Origin: Mytilus californianus
Taxonomy: Eukaryota > Mollusca > Bivalvia > Mytilida > Mytilidae
Assembly: GCF_021869535.1 (NCBI RefSeq)
Contig: NW_026262668.1
Span: 72,871,558 to 72,935,557, forward strand
Direction of reading: 5' to 3'
DNA length: 64,000 nucleotides
Below the pieces are notes generated by a model, which had not been told where the DNA came from, did not search any database, and saw only the letters and a list, made by a program, of their open reading frames with translations. Numbering within the stretch: the first letter of the stretch is position 1; each line of letters opens with the position of its first letter. The position numbers and the translations under genes are program-made. Shown in pieces: positions 36,201 through 51,200 of this stretch.

Positions 36201-39200
36201 GACAGCGATCGGATGTAACATTCTTTTCCGGTGACGACTTTAGAATTAGATAACCGGAAATAAAAATTACCCGCCAAAATGTCAACCTGTGAAAAAAGAA
36301 ACACACAAGTAATAGCTTTTCTAAAAAGCTTGCCGTATTTTAGCTGCTTATACATGTATTGAGATCGGTGGTTTGTGGGTATAGGTTTTTTTATTAGAAT
36401 CTTGCACTCCAAGCATTAGAATATATAGTGTCTTTTTTCTCCTGGTTTTTGATTTTAGTTGTAGTGTTGGTGAATCAGGGTTATCATTGAAGGAGGCTTG
36501 ATAGTCACATATGTTAATATATATATATGGTTTGTAATAGCTAGAGTAACGATACAAACACTTTTTTGTTTGTTTTGTGGAATATGATTGTTTACTCTTT
36601 ATGAAAATGCAAGTAGTTTTAACATGCATACTGTGTCTTGACAGTTATGTAATAGTTAGCAAGGCTATAATCAAGTTGATAAGAAAAACGTATTATTTAC
36701 TTTTGAAGATTACTGCTAGACAAAATGGACTGCCAGTGGCAGATCTAGAAATTTTCATAAGAGGAGGCCGGCTCCAGTCATGCTTCAGTGATTCACTACA
36801 TGTATATGATCAACCAAAGTTTTCCCAAGAAAGGGGGGGGTCCCTGAAAAACTCTCTAAATCCGCCTCTGACTACTATAGTTGGCCGTTCGAATATGAGA
36901 ATATTACATCTTATATGTATAGAAGACAGTGGCCTCTTTAGCCCAAATTAGAAGGGCGCCGCACCCTGGGTGCCCTTAGCCACGCCCTGGGTGCCTTCAA
37001 TTGCCTCCCTTCCTGACACCTTTTTCCAAGGGGGGGAGAATAGTAAGCTTATTTAGCTTCTTTTGGTTAATAGTGATCTGATGTATGAATGTGTATTGCC
37101 ATGTTTTATGAACATGTAGTATGAATGACTTTTCAAATGCAAATTTTATAGAATAAATAATCAAAACAACAACTTATGCATCTTTATTAACAACATATAC
37201 AGTAAAAAAAAAAAGTGAACTCGTGATACACACAGAAACGTAGACAAAAGAAATGAGAAGTGCCTTTTCCTATCATAAAAAAGTGCCCTGCCCTTCACTG
37301 GCACCCTGCCCCTTTCTATTTCTAGCTGGAGCACTTCAAGTGATGAATATCTCATCTGGCTTTTGTTTTAGAAGAAGCAATTAGTTTTGAAGGAACAGGT
37401 TAAGTGTTGTTATTACTAATTTCCAGTTGTCGTATAGCTGTAAGAAGATGTTTTGTGGTAATGGATTTGGAATGAAATATTAATTGAAAATAATTTTCTA
37501 GAACATGTTGTCAGCTGGCTTATATTTTTTATTATTTTGTTGCGGTTTGTAATCTTGACATTTTTTTTGTAAGTTCTATAGATGAGAGCTTCATATTGGT
37601 ATTATCATTTAGTGCTTTATATTTGGTTGCATGTGTAAGCATATGCTTTTGTTAGTTGGAATATTTATATTTTCATTTCTGATGGCAACAAGTTCATGTA
37701 ATACATATACCGGTAGTCAGGATTATTAGTAAGCGATAGTTGTTTTGTTTGTTTATGTTTATTGTCATGATTGATATGGACTATATAACTTGCTGTTTGG
37801 TGTGAACCAAGGCTTCATGTTGAAGACCTTAATTCAACCTATAATGGTTTACTTTTACAAATTGTGACTTGGATGGAGAGTTGTCTTTGGTACTGATATG
37901 ACATTCTGTTATATCTATCGACAAGATTGAGAACACATTTTTTTGTAATAAAACATATTTAATTCTATGATATCATATTTAACAATTTATCGGTAATTTG
38001 TGCATTTTTCCTTTGATATGTACTCTCTGATAATGTCAGTATCAATTGACTGGTCATGATATATAAATTATTGGGTCAGTTCGCAATTGACATGCTCAGG
38101 TGCGCTGTGTCAGGATCTTCTTTCCCCTTCCATTCACAAAATCATGCATGATTTTTTTTTTTTGCAGAATCGCAAGAGTGTTTTGGTGAATGAAACACTT
38201 CTTATATTGTTTGAAAGTTTCAGTGTAGTTAGTTTTGCCTTTTTTGACAGATTGTGTGAAAATTCGAACAATATATGAATAAAAAACCCAATAAACTTTT
38301 AAAAAATGCACAATTATTAATAGCTTTCCTTGCTTATTCACAATGATGTACAAAATGTATAAATATATCATCCATGCTATTCCGATCTGAGTTTTTATTC
38401 ATACATAGTCTGGTGCTGTTCCAAGTAGTCTTCTTTTTCTGTTTCTTGAGAAGTATTTGTTTTACCTGTTCAGTCACTTTAAAGTGTTACAATTAATATT
38501 TAGACGCAACACAGAATAGTGACCAAAAAGGTACTGCTATCATATGATTGCTAGAAAAAAAATGAAATGTACACATTTTCAACATTTTTGTGGGACCATC
38601 AAGATGTGGTTTCATTGTCAATATATAGACAGATATTCATAGACCAAATAGCAAATAAGCAACAAATTCAAAAGTAGATGTAGGATGAATTATAGAAAGA
38701 AGGGGTACCCGGTGGCCCCAAACTTGACAAGTATTGGTTTGGAACAAGTAATATTTCTGGATTAACATTAAATGTAGGTTTTAAAAGGGGGACCCAGATC
38801 GCCTTTCCCTAAATCCTTTTCTGAAATTAAAGGTAACTGCATATTTATGGGCGCGGTTGAAAAATAAAAGAACATGACCTTGAAAAAGCAAGAATATTAA
38901 GCTAAAAGAAATAGACCAAATTTGGATGACATCTTTTAAAATGTTTGAAATAATTATGAAGTTGACAAGAAATGAACTTGTTCAGGTAATATACAGTCAG
39001 CCTACAGACTTGTTGCTTCCTGAAATGTCTGCTTACACAGTGCTTTCCTAAAATGATTTGTAATGTGATCGTTTTCATGATGAATGCTGAGCAAACATAG
39101 ATTATGCCTTTGGTTTTCTCGTTTGAATTGTTTTACATTGTTATTTCGGGGCCTTTTATAGCTGACTATGCAGTATGGGCTTTGCTCGTTGTTGAAGGCC

Positions 39201-42200
39201 ATAAGGTGACCTATAGTTGTTTATTTCTGTGTCATTTTGGTTTTTTTTTTTTGAGAGTTGTCTCATTGGCAATCATACCACATCTTTTTTTATATTATAA
39301 TGACAAGATAAATGTTATGTTACCCGCCCAACTAAGTAAAATATATAACTTCTCGTTGAACTTCTAAAACAACGATAAATCTGCTGATTCATATCGTACA
39401 TACCATTCAATGCTGTCAGATGCTATGTGAAAAATAAAGAAATTTACCTTAATGTATGCTTCCATTATATTCGGCATTGTTATTCAGTTATGTCCAAAGC
39501 AGAACTTATGAAAGGCATGCAATAATTTATTTTCAATAGATGCATTTGAAAAATTTATTTTCGGCACTAGTAAAGCGACGTCTATGTTCATGATGACAGT
39601 CATGTGATCATCTATACATATAAGAATATTTCATTAGAGTTGATTTATTAAAGATTGCTTTGAATCCTACTTATTGCTATTTGTCTGCAATTACTGGCCA
39701 TCACAAAGGTTCACGTAAAATTTTGACGTCATAATACAAAATATCTGACGCCACAACGGAAAAGTGATTTTTTTATGATGTCAATGGTTGAAGTGGGACA
39801 GATTCTCAGATCAGCTGGGACAGAATTCCATAAAGCGATTAGGTGTATGGTTATTATATATGGGTACTATGTTCTGGAGGAAGAATTCTAATATATATAC
39901 ATAAAATACCTGTTCTGTTTTGGATTAACATCCTGGATCTGGATTTCCTTATCAACCACCATCATTGTTAACGCATCTAAGTCATAAACTAGAGCCTTTA
40001 CATAGTCAGTTCGATCTGCCAATATCACATATATATTACAAATACTTATACAAATACAGCCGATTGATTAAACTCAGCACCATTGTATATTGATGATTAT
40101 ACATATAGTATCAGATCATTCAGATTTGAAAATGTTAGCAAAATAGCAGCACCATCTGAAAATGGGTAACCTTTATTATCTCGAGCATATGAATCAAAGC
40201 AAATAGTAATTATCATCACGACGAAATATACTTATTGTAAGACCTTATACATTGTAATGTGAACAAATTAGAATTGGATTTATCTATATCAAATGCAGTT
40301 CTCAGTGCTGTTGATATATCAATTAACAATGACTGCTGAGCGCCACTGTGTACAGATTTCATAAAGGGGGGGGGGGGGGGGCTATATAATCAACCAAGGG
40401 GAGGGGCGGCCCCAGCCCCCCTTTTGGATCCGCCTGGGGTGTACATCGACTACAAAGAATAAATCATCATGTACGAGTACATTAAACTGTCTACCCCACA
40501 TGCGAACATCATTTGGGACCTCGCTGTGTTGCAAGTATCTTGGGTTTTCAGGCATATTAATTCAAATTGCTCATTGCGGCCTTTTTTAATTTCATCTATC
40601 TATAGTCGTAGACGTCCAGCTAGAGGGGTCATTAAACAACTACAGTGCACTGAAACCCTTATTTTCATACTCACCTTGTTCGTTTTCTATTCTTCTAATC
40701 AGCTGTTTATCGGCTATATTGTCTGTTTTGTTTACATCAGAAATCAATGAAGCGGTGAATGCGCGGGGAAACGAATCTTCGTATCAATACGGTAAATTCC
40801 GTGATTTGAATATTTTTTAATCAATATGTTCAAGCAATGAAAAATATTAGGATAACATTTTTAATCATAGAGCACACGTTTTGTGTATTTACTTTTTAAA
40901 ATTATAGTTTATGAAGAAATATAGCAAAATATGTTTCAATACGCACTATAAAGTGAAGATTAGATGTATTATTGTTTTGTTTTTGAAAGAACATTATCAT
41001 CCATAAATACACACCTTTGTACCAAAATTGCAACACAATTTCAAGATAACATAAATTTCATCATCACAGAATGATATCATTTGCTCAAATTGACAGGGCT
41101 TCGTGAATAAATTTGGCTTAAATTATGATAGCAATTGAACACTTCATTATAGTTTCTACCGATGACCTAATATCATGATTTTTATCCGACCCCACTTACG
41201 GATGCGTTGACATATAATGCATACAACTCAATAATAGCCAATCAGACGTTAAGATATCCTTCACTTCCCCCAGAAGCAGCCCGGAAGCAGCTGAGATGCA
41301 GCCATTTAATGTTATTTATAACCAATGAGATACCGTTAACAGATTTACCACATTCCAGACGTCCAGCCTCTGACTAATCAGACCGTATCACCATGGTGAT
41401 ACGGTAATAAAACATTCCCGTTACTTATTTCAACGAATGAATATTGCCTTTGAGAAAAAGTCTTTATTTAAAACATTCCCGTTACTTATTTCAACGAATG
41501 AATATTGCCTTTTTCTTTGAGAAAAAGTCCTGCTCCATAAAAAACCGAAATTTAAAAAAAAAAACCTTGTATGAGAGTGTGGATGGTGTGGATGCACAGG
41601 TACTTGTTTCTATCATTGGGAAGGTGCCTGTGTGCGGATGGGGGTTTACAGAATAGAGAATGGGCCAAAAATATAAAGAATGGACAAAAATGGAAAAAAA
41701 AAGATAAAGAGTAGAGAATAATGAGGTGCTTAAATATAAAGAATAGAGAATAATGGGCTAAAAGTATATGTAATAGAGAAAAATTGCATAAAAAAATGAA
41801 TTGAAGAACCCGCCCCATATCCAGACCCTCTTGTATGTAATTGATTTCCTATTTTTATCACTCCACTTTTTAAATTGTATTTTCTTCTTCAGGTTTTATT
41901 CCACTTCATAATACATCACTAAAACCCCACCAGGAGACTTATTAAACTATAATATGTGGTCTTCTTATTCTTTATGTATTCCCCGCCAGCACTAGAACAC
42001 ATACAGTCATGACAGTTGGTTGTGTTTTCTACCAGCTAATGGCTAAATCAAATATTTGCACATTAAATAAATCCAGAATTAAAATATTTATCGCCGTTTT
42101 TAGTGTTCATTTTGATGATAAAGCTACATATTCCCCCCTTTTTTTTTAAGATAACAGTATTACTACTAATGTATTCTCTCTATGTGAAATATTTGTCAAC

Positions 42201-45200
42201 ACTAACAAGACAGCTATACTATGTGTACCGTTAAAAGGCTTGTATAGTCTGCGGTTTTATTCTCCAAAATTGACCCTGACAGCAGGGGTGCGGACTATAG
42301 AGTACAATAAGCAAGAAATAAGAGAGAAAATTTCAATTTCGCAATGTGGTTTGTTTACGTTCCGCCATGTTTGTTATTGACATTGTAGAGGGCTCTCTTA
42401 TCATTTTTCAAACCAATAATTTTACCCAATCAAAATTAAGTTATTTTTATTCAATATCAAATTAATACTGATAAATTTAAAAATTTAATGCTTCATTACA
42501 AAATTCTCGTTTCTTTTCAATGCATTGCTAAGTATAAACTGGTATCTACTTGAATGAAATCTTACAAAAAAAGTTAAAAAAAAGACAACCGTAAACCAGC
42601 TTACATGTACGATGTGTAAACTTTCAAAACATAATCAGTTATTCTTTGTTCCGTTTTGGTGTTTCCTATTGACAAATATGTTTTGTATTAGATTAAGATC
42701 CTTCAAACCAGTGGCGGATCCAATTACTTATAAAGATATGCTTCGCTCGTATTTACTGTAATATATTATTGATTATGTCAAAGTCATGTGATTCGCTACG
42801 GTGGAGTTCACCAGTACGTCGAAAAAAAACGTCACTTAGTCATTTTGAAATTCAAATTACAGTAACACATTGCTTAGGCTGAGGATGACAAGCATGACGC
42901 CTTCAAAGCAACAAAGTATTGAGCAAGAACGTATTGACTTCTATTTCACAATTCCACCCAACAGAAAGTAATACTCTATTACACTCTCATGAAAAAAAAA
43001 GTTCCACAGCAATATTATTTACCTACGAAAACATGTTTAACCCTGCACGCCCAGCCCTTTAATAACATTGCTGAATAGTGATCCCCAGTCAGTAAGCTCT
43101 AGATATAGATTTAAAGTCTAAGGTACGGACCATTTAATTTGAGGGGGCAGTCTGAGATATTTTAGAGAAAAAATACTGACCCTGATTTTTGCCTTAAACA
43201 AAAATTCTGGCCGTATCTGGATTGAAAACAATAATCTTGTCCACTTTTTTGCTATTAGAAAAAAGTATTTTCAACAAAATTATTTAGCATTAAATGAACA
43301 TGATGAATTAAAAAATGGGCGTAATTATTTTTTGGGGGGTTGCCATATCTGACCGGAATGTCTGTTTCGCCGAACTGATATACTGAATACTTTTTTCAAG
43401 GCCCGACAACAACCTGCCTGCTGGGTGTGGCCTATATGTCTCCATGTGTCGAACGTCATTCACAACTTCATTGTCATTTCCGACTCATTCGTAGCCTTTG
43501 GTTGATTTGGAACCCCTCACTTCCTTTGTTGGTTGAAACATTTCAACCAAACATTTGAATAAAAATTGCGTGTTTGTCTTTCTTCGTGTCGGTCGTATTG
43601 TAAATTTCATTGAATAGCCATATATCTTGTTTACAACAAGAAATCTGTAAGGTTATGCTAACTAACCATACAACAAACGAGAATTTTCCATGTCCATATT
43701 TTACTGACAAATCCCACATCAAATATATTAATTAGTACATAGCTTTGGATCCATCCAATCATTTTATAATAGACAATTAATGGAGAGAATACGGCACCAA
43801 AAATGTCCAACCCCTACACTTTAACTTTAAAATGCATTTTACACTTATTTTATGTTTATTAGCCAAAAAAAGGTCCAAAAATTTTTTTGATACTTTGATA
43901 CTACGCCCCCCCTTTCCAAAATCCTGGATCCGCCCCTGCAAACATTAATATGATAGATATATTAAACACTGTTTTACATGAGGAGGGAACTGTTTTACTT
44001 TCAAAGTCGTATTATAGTGATATCTATTATGTACGGATTTCGACTTTCACCGGGTTTTTTCATCTTTTACACGTGCTTTTCAAACTTCCGGTTTAAACAT
44101 ACACAAGTTTCTAAATTGTTTTTTTGTGTGATTTAGACTTATTTTAACCAGCGTGAAGTGTTTTAGAACCATTTACAAGCAGTTTCAGTTTTGTTTGGTG
44201 ATGGAAAATAGGCTTTTCCAAGAAAATACCGCAAACGACCACACACGATTTGAAATTACCGGAGTTTCATTAGACCTTTTCTAACAGTTACAAAAAGTTT
44301 TTTTTACCTGAAATTTTCGTGGGGAGAAGGGGGTGCGGACTATGTACCAGTGCGAACTATACAAGCCCGATTAGGGTATGTGATTTTTTTCCTTTCCTCA
44401 TCATTAGCATTTTTTTCAGCTCCATCATCCATTGATTATTTATGTGATTCCACTTTTCTAGCTAGTTTTGATTTAGCCAGATTTAGCATAATCACTCACA
44501 CAGTCAATTTGGACGGTCAAAACATATCTTTTAAATTTCAATTTAAGCATTGAAAAGAAGTATAGATCTCTCAAATAATTTTCAAAATAATATTTTCTTG
44601 AATTATTAACGGGAGGGACAGAAGAGGGCTTAAAAATCGGGAGAATTTGACTCCCGCCGGAAGAATTACATGTCTGCATTGTCTCCTATGGGACCTCTGT
44701 AATCAAAGTCAGCATTTTAACCGACTGAGCTAAAGAAGTACTTTCCTAGCTTAACTGCTTATGGCTGGCTAAAGCTTTTACTGCATGTACTGAATGATGA
44801 AGCAATCCCATCACACTTCCCCCACCTCAAGAGTCGTCATTTCATTATGACTCTCATAACACATACCCTGGCTAGAAATTCTCTCTTAACCACCGTGGGT
44901 TTTTTAGTTGGGCGCCAAATGTAACCGTAGAGCATGACTCTTATTGGAGAATCACATACATGTAGTCTCCTCCGAGACTCAAACCCAGACCTCTATATGC
45001 AAAGTCAGGGCTTAATTTATCTGTCTGAGCTAAAGAAATACCTACCTAGCTCAACCGCTTACATCTGGTTAAGTATCTTCTACATGTACTAAGGGAAGCC
45101 ATTCCTTCAAACTACATTAACCTTGATAAGATCTTTATAACTTTCTGCACTAATTTACAAAAATGTAGCATGCTAAGATTACTTGATAGTGGTTTAGCAT

Positions 45201-48200
45201 TTAAACATGCCATTCACATGTAAACCACATAAATAGACCTTTGTTTCGTAAATGAGTCTTTATGTTTAAAAAATTAATGTAACTGTTGTTTGATCTGGAT
45301 TGTAATCTCTATGTTCAATAGCTGTTGATAATGTTGTTGAATTGTTGAGAGTTTTGTTACTTAATCAGTACATGTAGTAAATGAGATTATAATGTACAGG
45401 GTTTAACTTCCATTAAACAATGACCCACATTGTATAATTGTCTTCCTATATATTTTGTATAAATATTTTTCCTAGCAAGTACTCGGGTATCACTTAATAA
45501 AAGCTACAAATATATATATATGAGTCAAAAAGTTTCATTTTGTGTTGAGTGGCTGATATTTTACGATATCCATTCGTAGAAAACCCGATAATCTGTTTTT
45601 CTTTCTATTACTGTTTCTTTCCCTATCCTTAAGACAATTTTACGCTGAACAAAAGTAAGCTTAATAATGTCTCCTCACACATTGTGAAGTAGCTGATAAC
45701 TTCTAAGACATTGTGACATGGCTGATATTGTCCACTCACTTCTCAAAAATGTAATATATGAAAATTATGGAGCAACTGAACATGATGATATAAGCTAGGG
45801 AAAGGACGATTAAATATATTATCACTTCTCTATAATGGGCAAGTTCGGATTTTGTTTTGTTGTTGACATCACATCTCATGGGGGGAATAAGCATTATTGT
45901 AATTTTCTTTTCTGACAGTGCATTACATCACAACCATGAAATGGCCTTTCAAATTATACCATTGTTTTTCAGACCAGTATTAGACAAAGCCCTTAATGAA
46001 TACTTTATAGGGATGGCTTCTTTAATAACTAAGCCAGTTGTGTATGAAAATTTCAGTTTTGAAATACACTTTGAAGCTCTGTTATGTATTATCTTGCTAT
46101 TGCCTTTTCTGGTCTTGCTCTGTTCAGGGTATATAAGTTCACTTGACTTCACTCCTATGTTTTTTTTGTTTGTGTCTAGACTGATGATATTTGAATAGAC
46201 ACTAGCAAATACCTTCATATATATTATGTAACACTGTTTGTGTTTATTTTCAGTACCAGATTACAAATTGATATCACCAAGACCAGTCACTCAGATCTCA
46301 CAAAGTTTGGATTTATCTAAACAGTATATGTTTAATGTGTTTGGAGTTGATTATCATCTTTATTTAATACCATATACACAACTTATTTCTCCAGGTATGT
46401 GTAAACATCTGCAAAAAAAAATTACGCTAATCTTCTTAGTACGATAAAAATATACATGACATACGATATACAAAGAAAGATATTCAATGTTTGGAATTAT
46501 ATAATGCTTTTGAAAATGCTTTACAATTGAATTTTCTGTAAAACAACACTTTTATTGCATTTTTCATTGCACAAAAGTCTTTGTTACTGAATATATTTAA
46601 TGTTCTGTTTTACACCAAGAATGAAAACAATTCATAGCGTAGTATATTAATAATTCATTGATATTCAATTATAAAAATTCACCTAAAGTGCATGTTGTTG
46701 ATGCTTATTGAGTTTGTAGTAATCTGTAACCTATACTTAAGGTTATCTTATATATTACTGTTGAAATCTTTCTACGAAAAGTGTTGTAAATGTCATTTGT
46801 TGTTAAACAAATAAATGCTATTTCTTAAATAACTTCAGTCTAATGGAAATAATTCAGAAGTAAAATACATAAAAAATAATCAGATAAAATTTATGCATTC
46901 AGTTGAATGTAAATAAGAGGAGACTTGAGCTATATGTTAAAGAGAAAGCAACCCAGCTACACAAAAAAAAACAACAAAAACATTGTACATGCAGAGGTCA
47001 ACATATATGCCAGGTCTTCATCAATATTTCTTAAAAGATGCAAGTTACTATATATCAGTATTATATTACAGCATGCATCACACAGAGGATAGGTTCAAAC
47101 AAAACAAATATACTGGAACCTTGCACACAAGGGGAGGAGCTATGTCATTACCATGGTTACATAAAAGATGAAAACCAATCATCAGCAGCAATAAGTACAT
47201 GTGGTGGTCTTGTAAGTTATTTGTTGAAATTATTGTTTAAAGAAATTAAGTAAGCAAAATCTAATTTTATCTTTACAGCCACCCCCTCCTCTCCCTTGAA
47301 AGTCTGGATAGTAAATAAAATCAATTTCGATTGTTTCTCACAATGTGAAATTCAAATTATAATGAAAAGTTATATGCCAATATGGAGTTGTGCATCACTG
47401 CTGTAAGAGTTGTCTGTCTTTCTAGGAGTCCTTATGAAAAGAAGGTGTTCTGGTCGTAGGTTTATTTGAAAAGAAGAGCTTTAACTTACTGCAAATTAAA
47501 CTGCTGGCTTAAGAGATGGAACAGTAAAATAAAAAAAATTGTTTGGAGTTTATTTTCTTTATATCTATGATAAGATAGTATCCATACATTTAAAAAGCAA
47601 ATGAAAAGTTAACGTATGAAGAATTAGGAATGTTACTTTCACAAACTGTAAAACCATTGAAAATTAATTTTCCCCAAATTAATATTAGAGGCAAAACCTT
47701 GATATTCAACATGTAGGAAATAAAGGTTTCTCCAGGACAGTGGTCACTTGTGTTACTACTTCTTGATAATGGCAGTCCCTAAACTGAATGCCACTAATTC
47801 CCCAAGACAATTTTTCCAAAGTGTATGTAGTTTTCATTTAAAACTCCCCCTTTATTATACCAACATCCTCACTTATCAACAAAAAATTACTTGGTACAAA
47901 AGAAGGTAGTGAAACAAGCATGCACTGTATTACCTTTCACACTCAGACCTTGTAATGTAGAAAAAAGATGCTACAATATAGTAAGTAATAATACAATTTA
48001 TCTGGAGAATATTAAGGGAGACAAAAACATCTGGTACAACATCATTTTTGAAACCTACATGTAAATGATCAACCATATTTCATTTAAAAAAAGAACTGAA
48101 ATCTAATACATGTCTGATATTTAAGCTATTACAGAATGTTTTGTTTTGCCATCTTTTCCAATGCAGCACGTGAAGTGAAAACTGGATCTCCTTTTAAATA

Positions 48201-51200
48201 ATGTTTTGGCCACACCTCATGGCAGAATGCTGTTAATTAAGTCCAATAACATGTTAGAATAAGGGGTTGAAAATTTGTATTTGCTGCTTCTTTATTGAGA
48301 TTGTAAACTAGCATGTTAAAAATTAGACTGGGGCATTGATTTTGGAAAAAACATTGTATGTTCCAATAATATTACTTATAACATTGTATCACGCTGAATA
48401 TATATGCATTCAATGTTATTCAGCCAACAGACAGTCCTTCCAAAATGATGGTGAAAAGGCTGTGTTATAAATCCTTTTATGTAATTATATTTTTTATGTC
48501 ATTTCAGCATGGAATTATCAGTTTAGCAGACCATGATCTAGTGATACAACCAGTTCATGAAAACCATTTAAATATAACCAGTCTTCCTTCACATCCTCAT
48601 GTTATTTACAGGAGATCTGTGAGAAAATCATCTTGTAAAGAAATAACAGGTAATCTTTTATAAAAAATGGACATATTTCATTGGATTTTTTGTTTTGGGG
48701 GGTGGGGGGATGTTGTACATGGACTTTTTTACAAGTTAACAAGTTAAGTATTCTCATTTTTGATCTCGCCTGCAACGAAAGTCTAGGGAAGCAAGACATA
48801 GGGATTTCTTGTCAAGTGATGATGATGTCTTCGTAGTTGACATCAACAAATGTTAAGTTTTCTGCTTAAAGATAGTTTGATAGGAACTACTTGTGATAGA
48901 TCAATGATATTTTCTATACAGAAGCGTTAATTTCAGTACATATCAGTTTGACAACTATTTCAAGGCCCTGCCTCCTAGGTTATGGTCCATTGACTTCCAA
49001 TTGAATAATGATTTCCAATGTTAAGTTTTCTGCTGAAGTTAGTTTGATAGGAACTACTTACATTAGACAACAATATTTTCTATAAAGTTAAATTGCTGTC
49101 TGTACATCTCAGTTTGTCAACCATTTCTAGGCCCTGACCACTATATAATGGTCCAGCGACTTTGAATTAATTAGCAATGTTGCTGTCCATCAGATTGTCT
49201 TTTTCTGAATTTTAATGCTGACAGGTGAGACACATCTTTGTGTCAACAGTTCATTTAAAAGGGGACTGCAGCTGCTTTACTAATAAATATTTTTTGCATT
49301 TTATTTAACTCCTTCATGCATATAACTTTTCTTCTACATTAAGACTTTTGTTAAATGTTTGAGACCTGTATGTGCTGAAATGATGTTAAACTCACTTAAT
49401 CAATCAATCAATCAATCAAATAATTCAGCAAAAGATAAGATTCAAACATCATTCATACAAGTTTTATTGAAGTGCATGGAAATATCACAGTTATGTACTG
49501 CAACCATTTGTACTATTTGCTCATTTAGACAATTTTATTTTTAATTTTAATTATTTAATTTTATGTATTGTTTTCTATCCTGATGATGGTGGCCTAGCCA
49601 CCGAAACATGTCGACCTCAATAAATTACTGGAGCATTCCTTAAAGTGTTGTTGTTACTGGACCTTCTACATAATTATTTAATTGTTTCCTGTAATTTATA
49701 AGTAACAGTAAAGTAAATGAATTTATCTGACTGTATAATAAACAATATTAGAACCCCACCATTGTCTTTCTTTCTTTTTTTAAACAAGTGTCAGATGTAA
49801 ATTAATTGTTTGCCATAAAAGACTTTCATACAAAATCAATATGAAAATTGTATACCAGGAACCTTCAGTATATCAAATTTAGATAGCATAAGCACTCTAC
49901 ATTTGATCCTGTGATTTTTCTTTTTTCCTTTATTGATATGGATGAATATTAACCCATCAAGTTTTACTGTATTTGTGTCAGAAAGAATTTGTAGCATATA
50001 AGCTCTGCACAAAAATGTCAACTAAGAAGACAATGTATATGTGCTCAATATTTATGGTTTGCCACATTCATAACATGACAAAAGTGTAACAGAACAAAAA
50101 GGATTTCCCTGAATGTTTACTTAAAAATTATTGAGATCACTTATATTTACAGGTCAGCAGATTTCCGATGATTTAGATGAGGGAAATAATTATATACATA
50201 AGAGGTCAGAAAGACAAAAATACCCATTGCTCCATAGACGAAAAAGGTCAGCAGGTCAATACATAGAGATCAAAGCTGTCGTAGCACCTGATGCTGCCAA
50301 GTTTCACGGGGCAGACACAAGAAAATTTGTAACAACTGTATTGAATATAGTAAGTTGTACAGATTTAGTGTATAACACTGGACAAACACAATAAATTTTG
50401 TTACAACTGTTTTGAATATAGTAAGTTATACAGATTAAGTGTATAATTTATTTTACATCAGCATTTCCTCCATATGGTGATGTTGTTTTTCTCAATATGT
50501 AAAGTTTTAGCAGTTAGCCAGATGCCCGAGACTAATAAAACTTGGTTCTGACCAGTACATTTCATATGCCAGTATTTGTCTTATAAAAAAAGATGAAGTC
50601 CAAAAGTTTGGTAATTGGAAAGCTAAAAATATAAAGAATTTGAGAGAATTAACTCAGAAAAATTAACAAAACAGAACATCCAAAATTGTCTAAATAAATA
50701 TTAGATGATGTGGTATTTTTGCCATGATGCAACTATCCACAAGAGTCCAAATGATGTGGATTTAAGCAACTATAGGTTACCATACAGCCTTCAAAAATAG
50801 GCAATGATAATAAAAAATAATGATAAAATGTGAAACAATTAAAATGTTAAGTCATTTTAAACATATGTTATTACTTATAAATAGAAAACGGAATTCAATT
50901 AATATGAACTGAATGGTATCAAAATGAAAACAGCATAAATTAAAATTCTTGTATAATTATAGGCAGCACAGCGATTTCAAGATACCAGTCTGGGATATAA
51001 ACTTTTTCTTACATTAGTGGAGATACTGATTTTAGAAGAAGATAAGGTAAGATGTATTTAAAAAGCTTGAATTTAATAACCATAAGAATAAGGCATAAAA
51101 GATCATAAAATACATGTTGTAAAAATTCCAAATGATTTGTTTATATAATGGTGTTCCTTTCTAAATTTCTTTTTACCATACTGAATTGATAATTGTATAT

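Larger units (their letters stand above)
32897..46253 (+). other. 13.4 kb intron of the ADAMTS gene
   Basis: It contains the elements listed at 32946-44367 and the SINE pair at 44585-45115. Stretches 37910-39100, 39370-40340, 40450-41380, 41540-42230 and 45120-46250 hold no further gene or clear repeat that I can support. Short open frames there lack splice sites or motifs. Confidence 0.6.

Noticed and set aside
36079-36412. Overlapping minus-strand frames of 75 and 108 codons
   Set aside because: They lie in a repeat arm, have no known motif, and the frame is broken in the homologous arm at 33290-33450.
45857-46198. 113-codon plus-strand frame just before a propeptide exon, hydrophobic
   Set aside because: No splice signals or homology, and the real exon at 46254 has its own acceptor and phase. 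AT-rich introns often give hydrophobic open frames.
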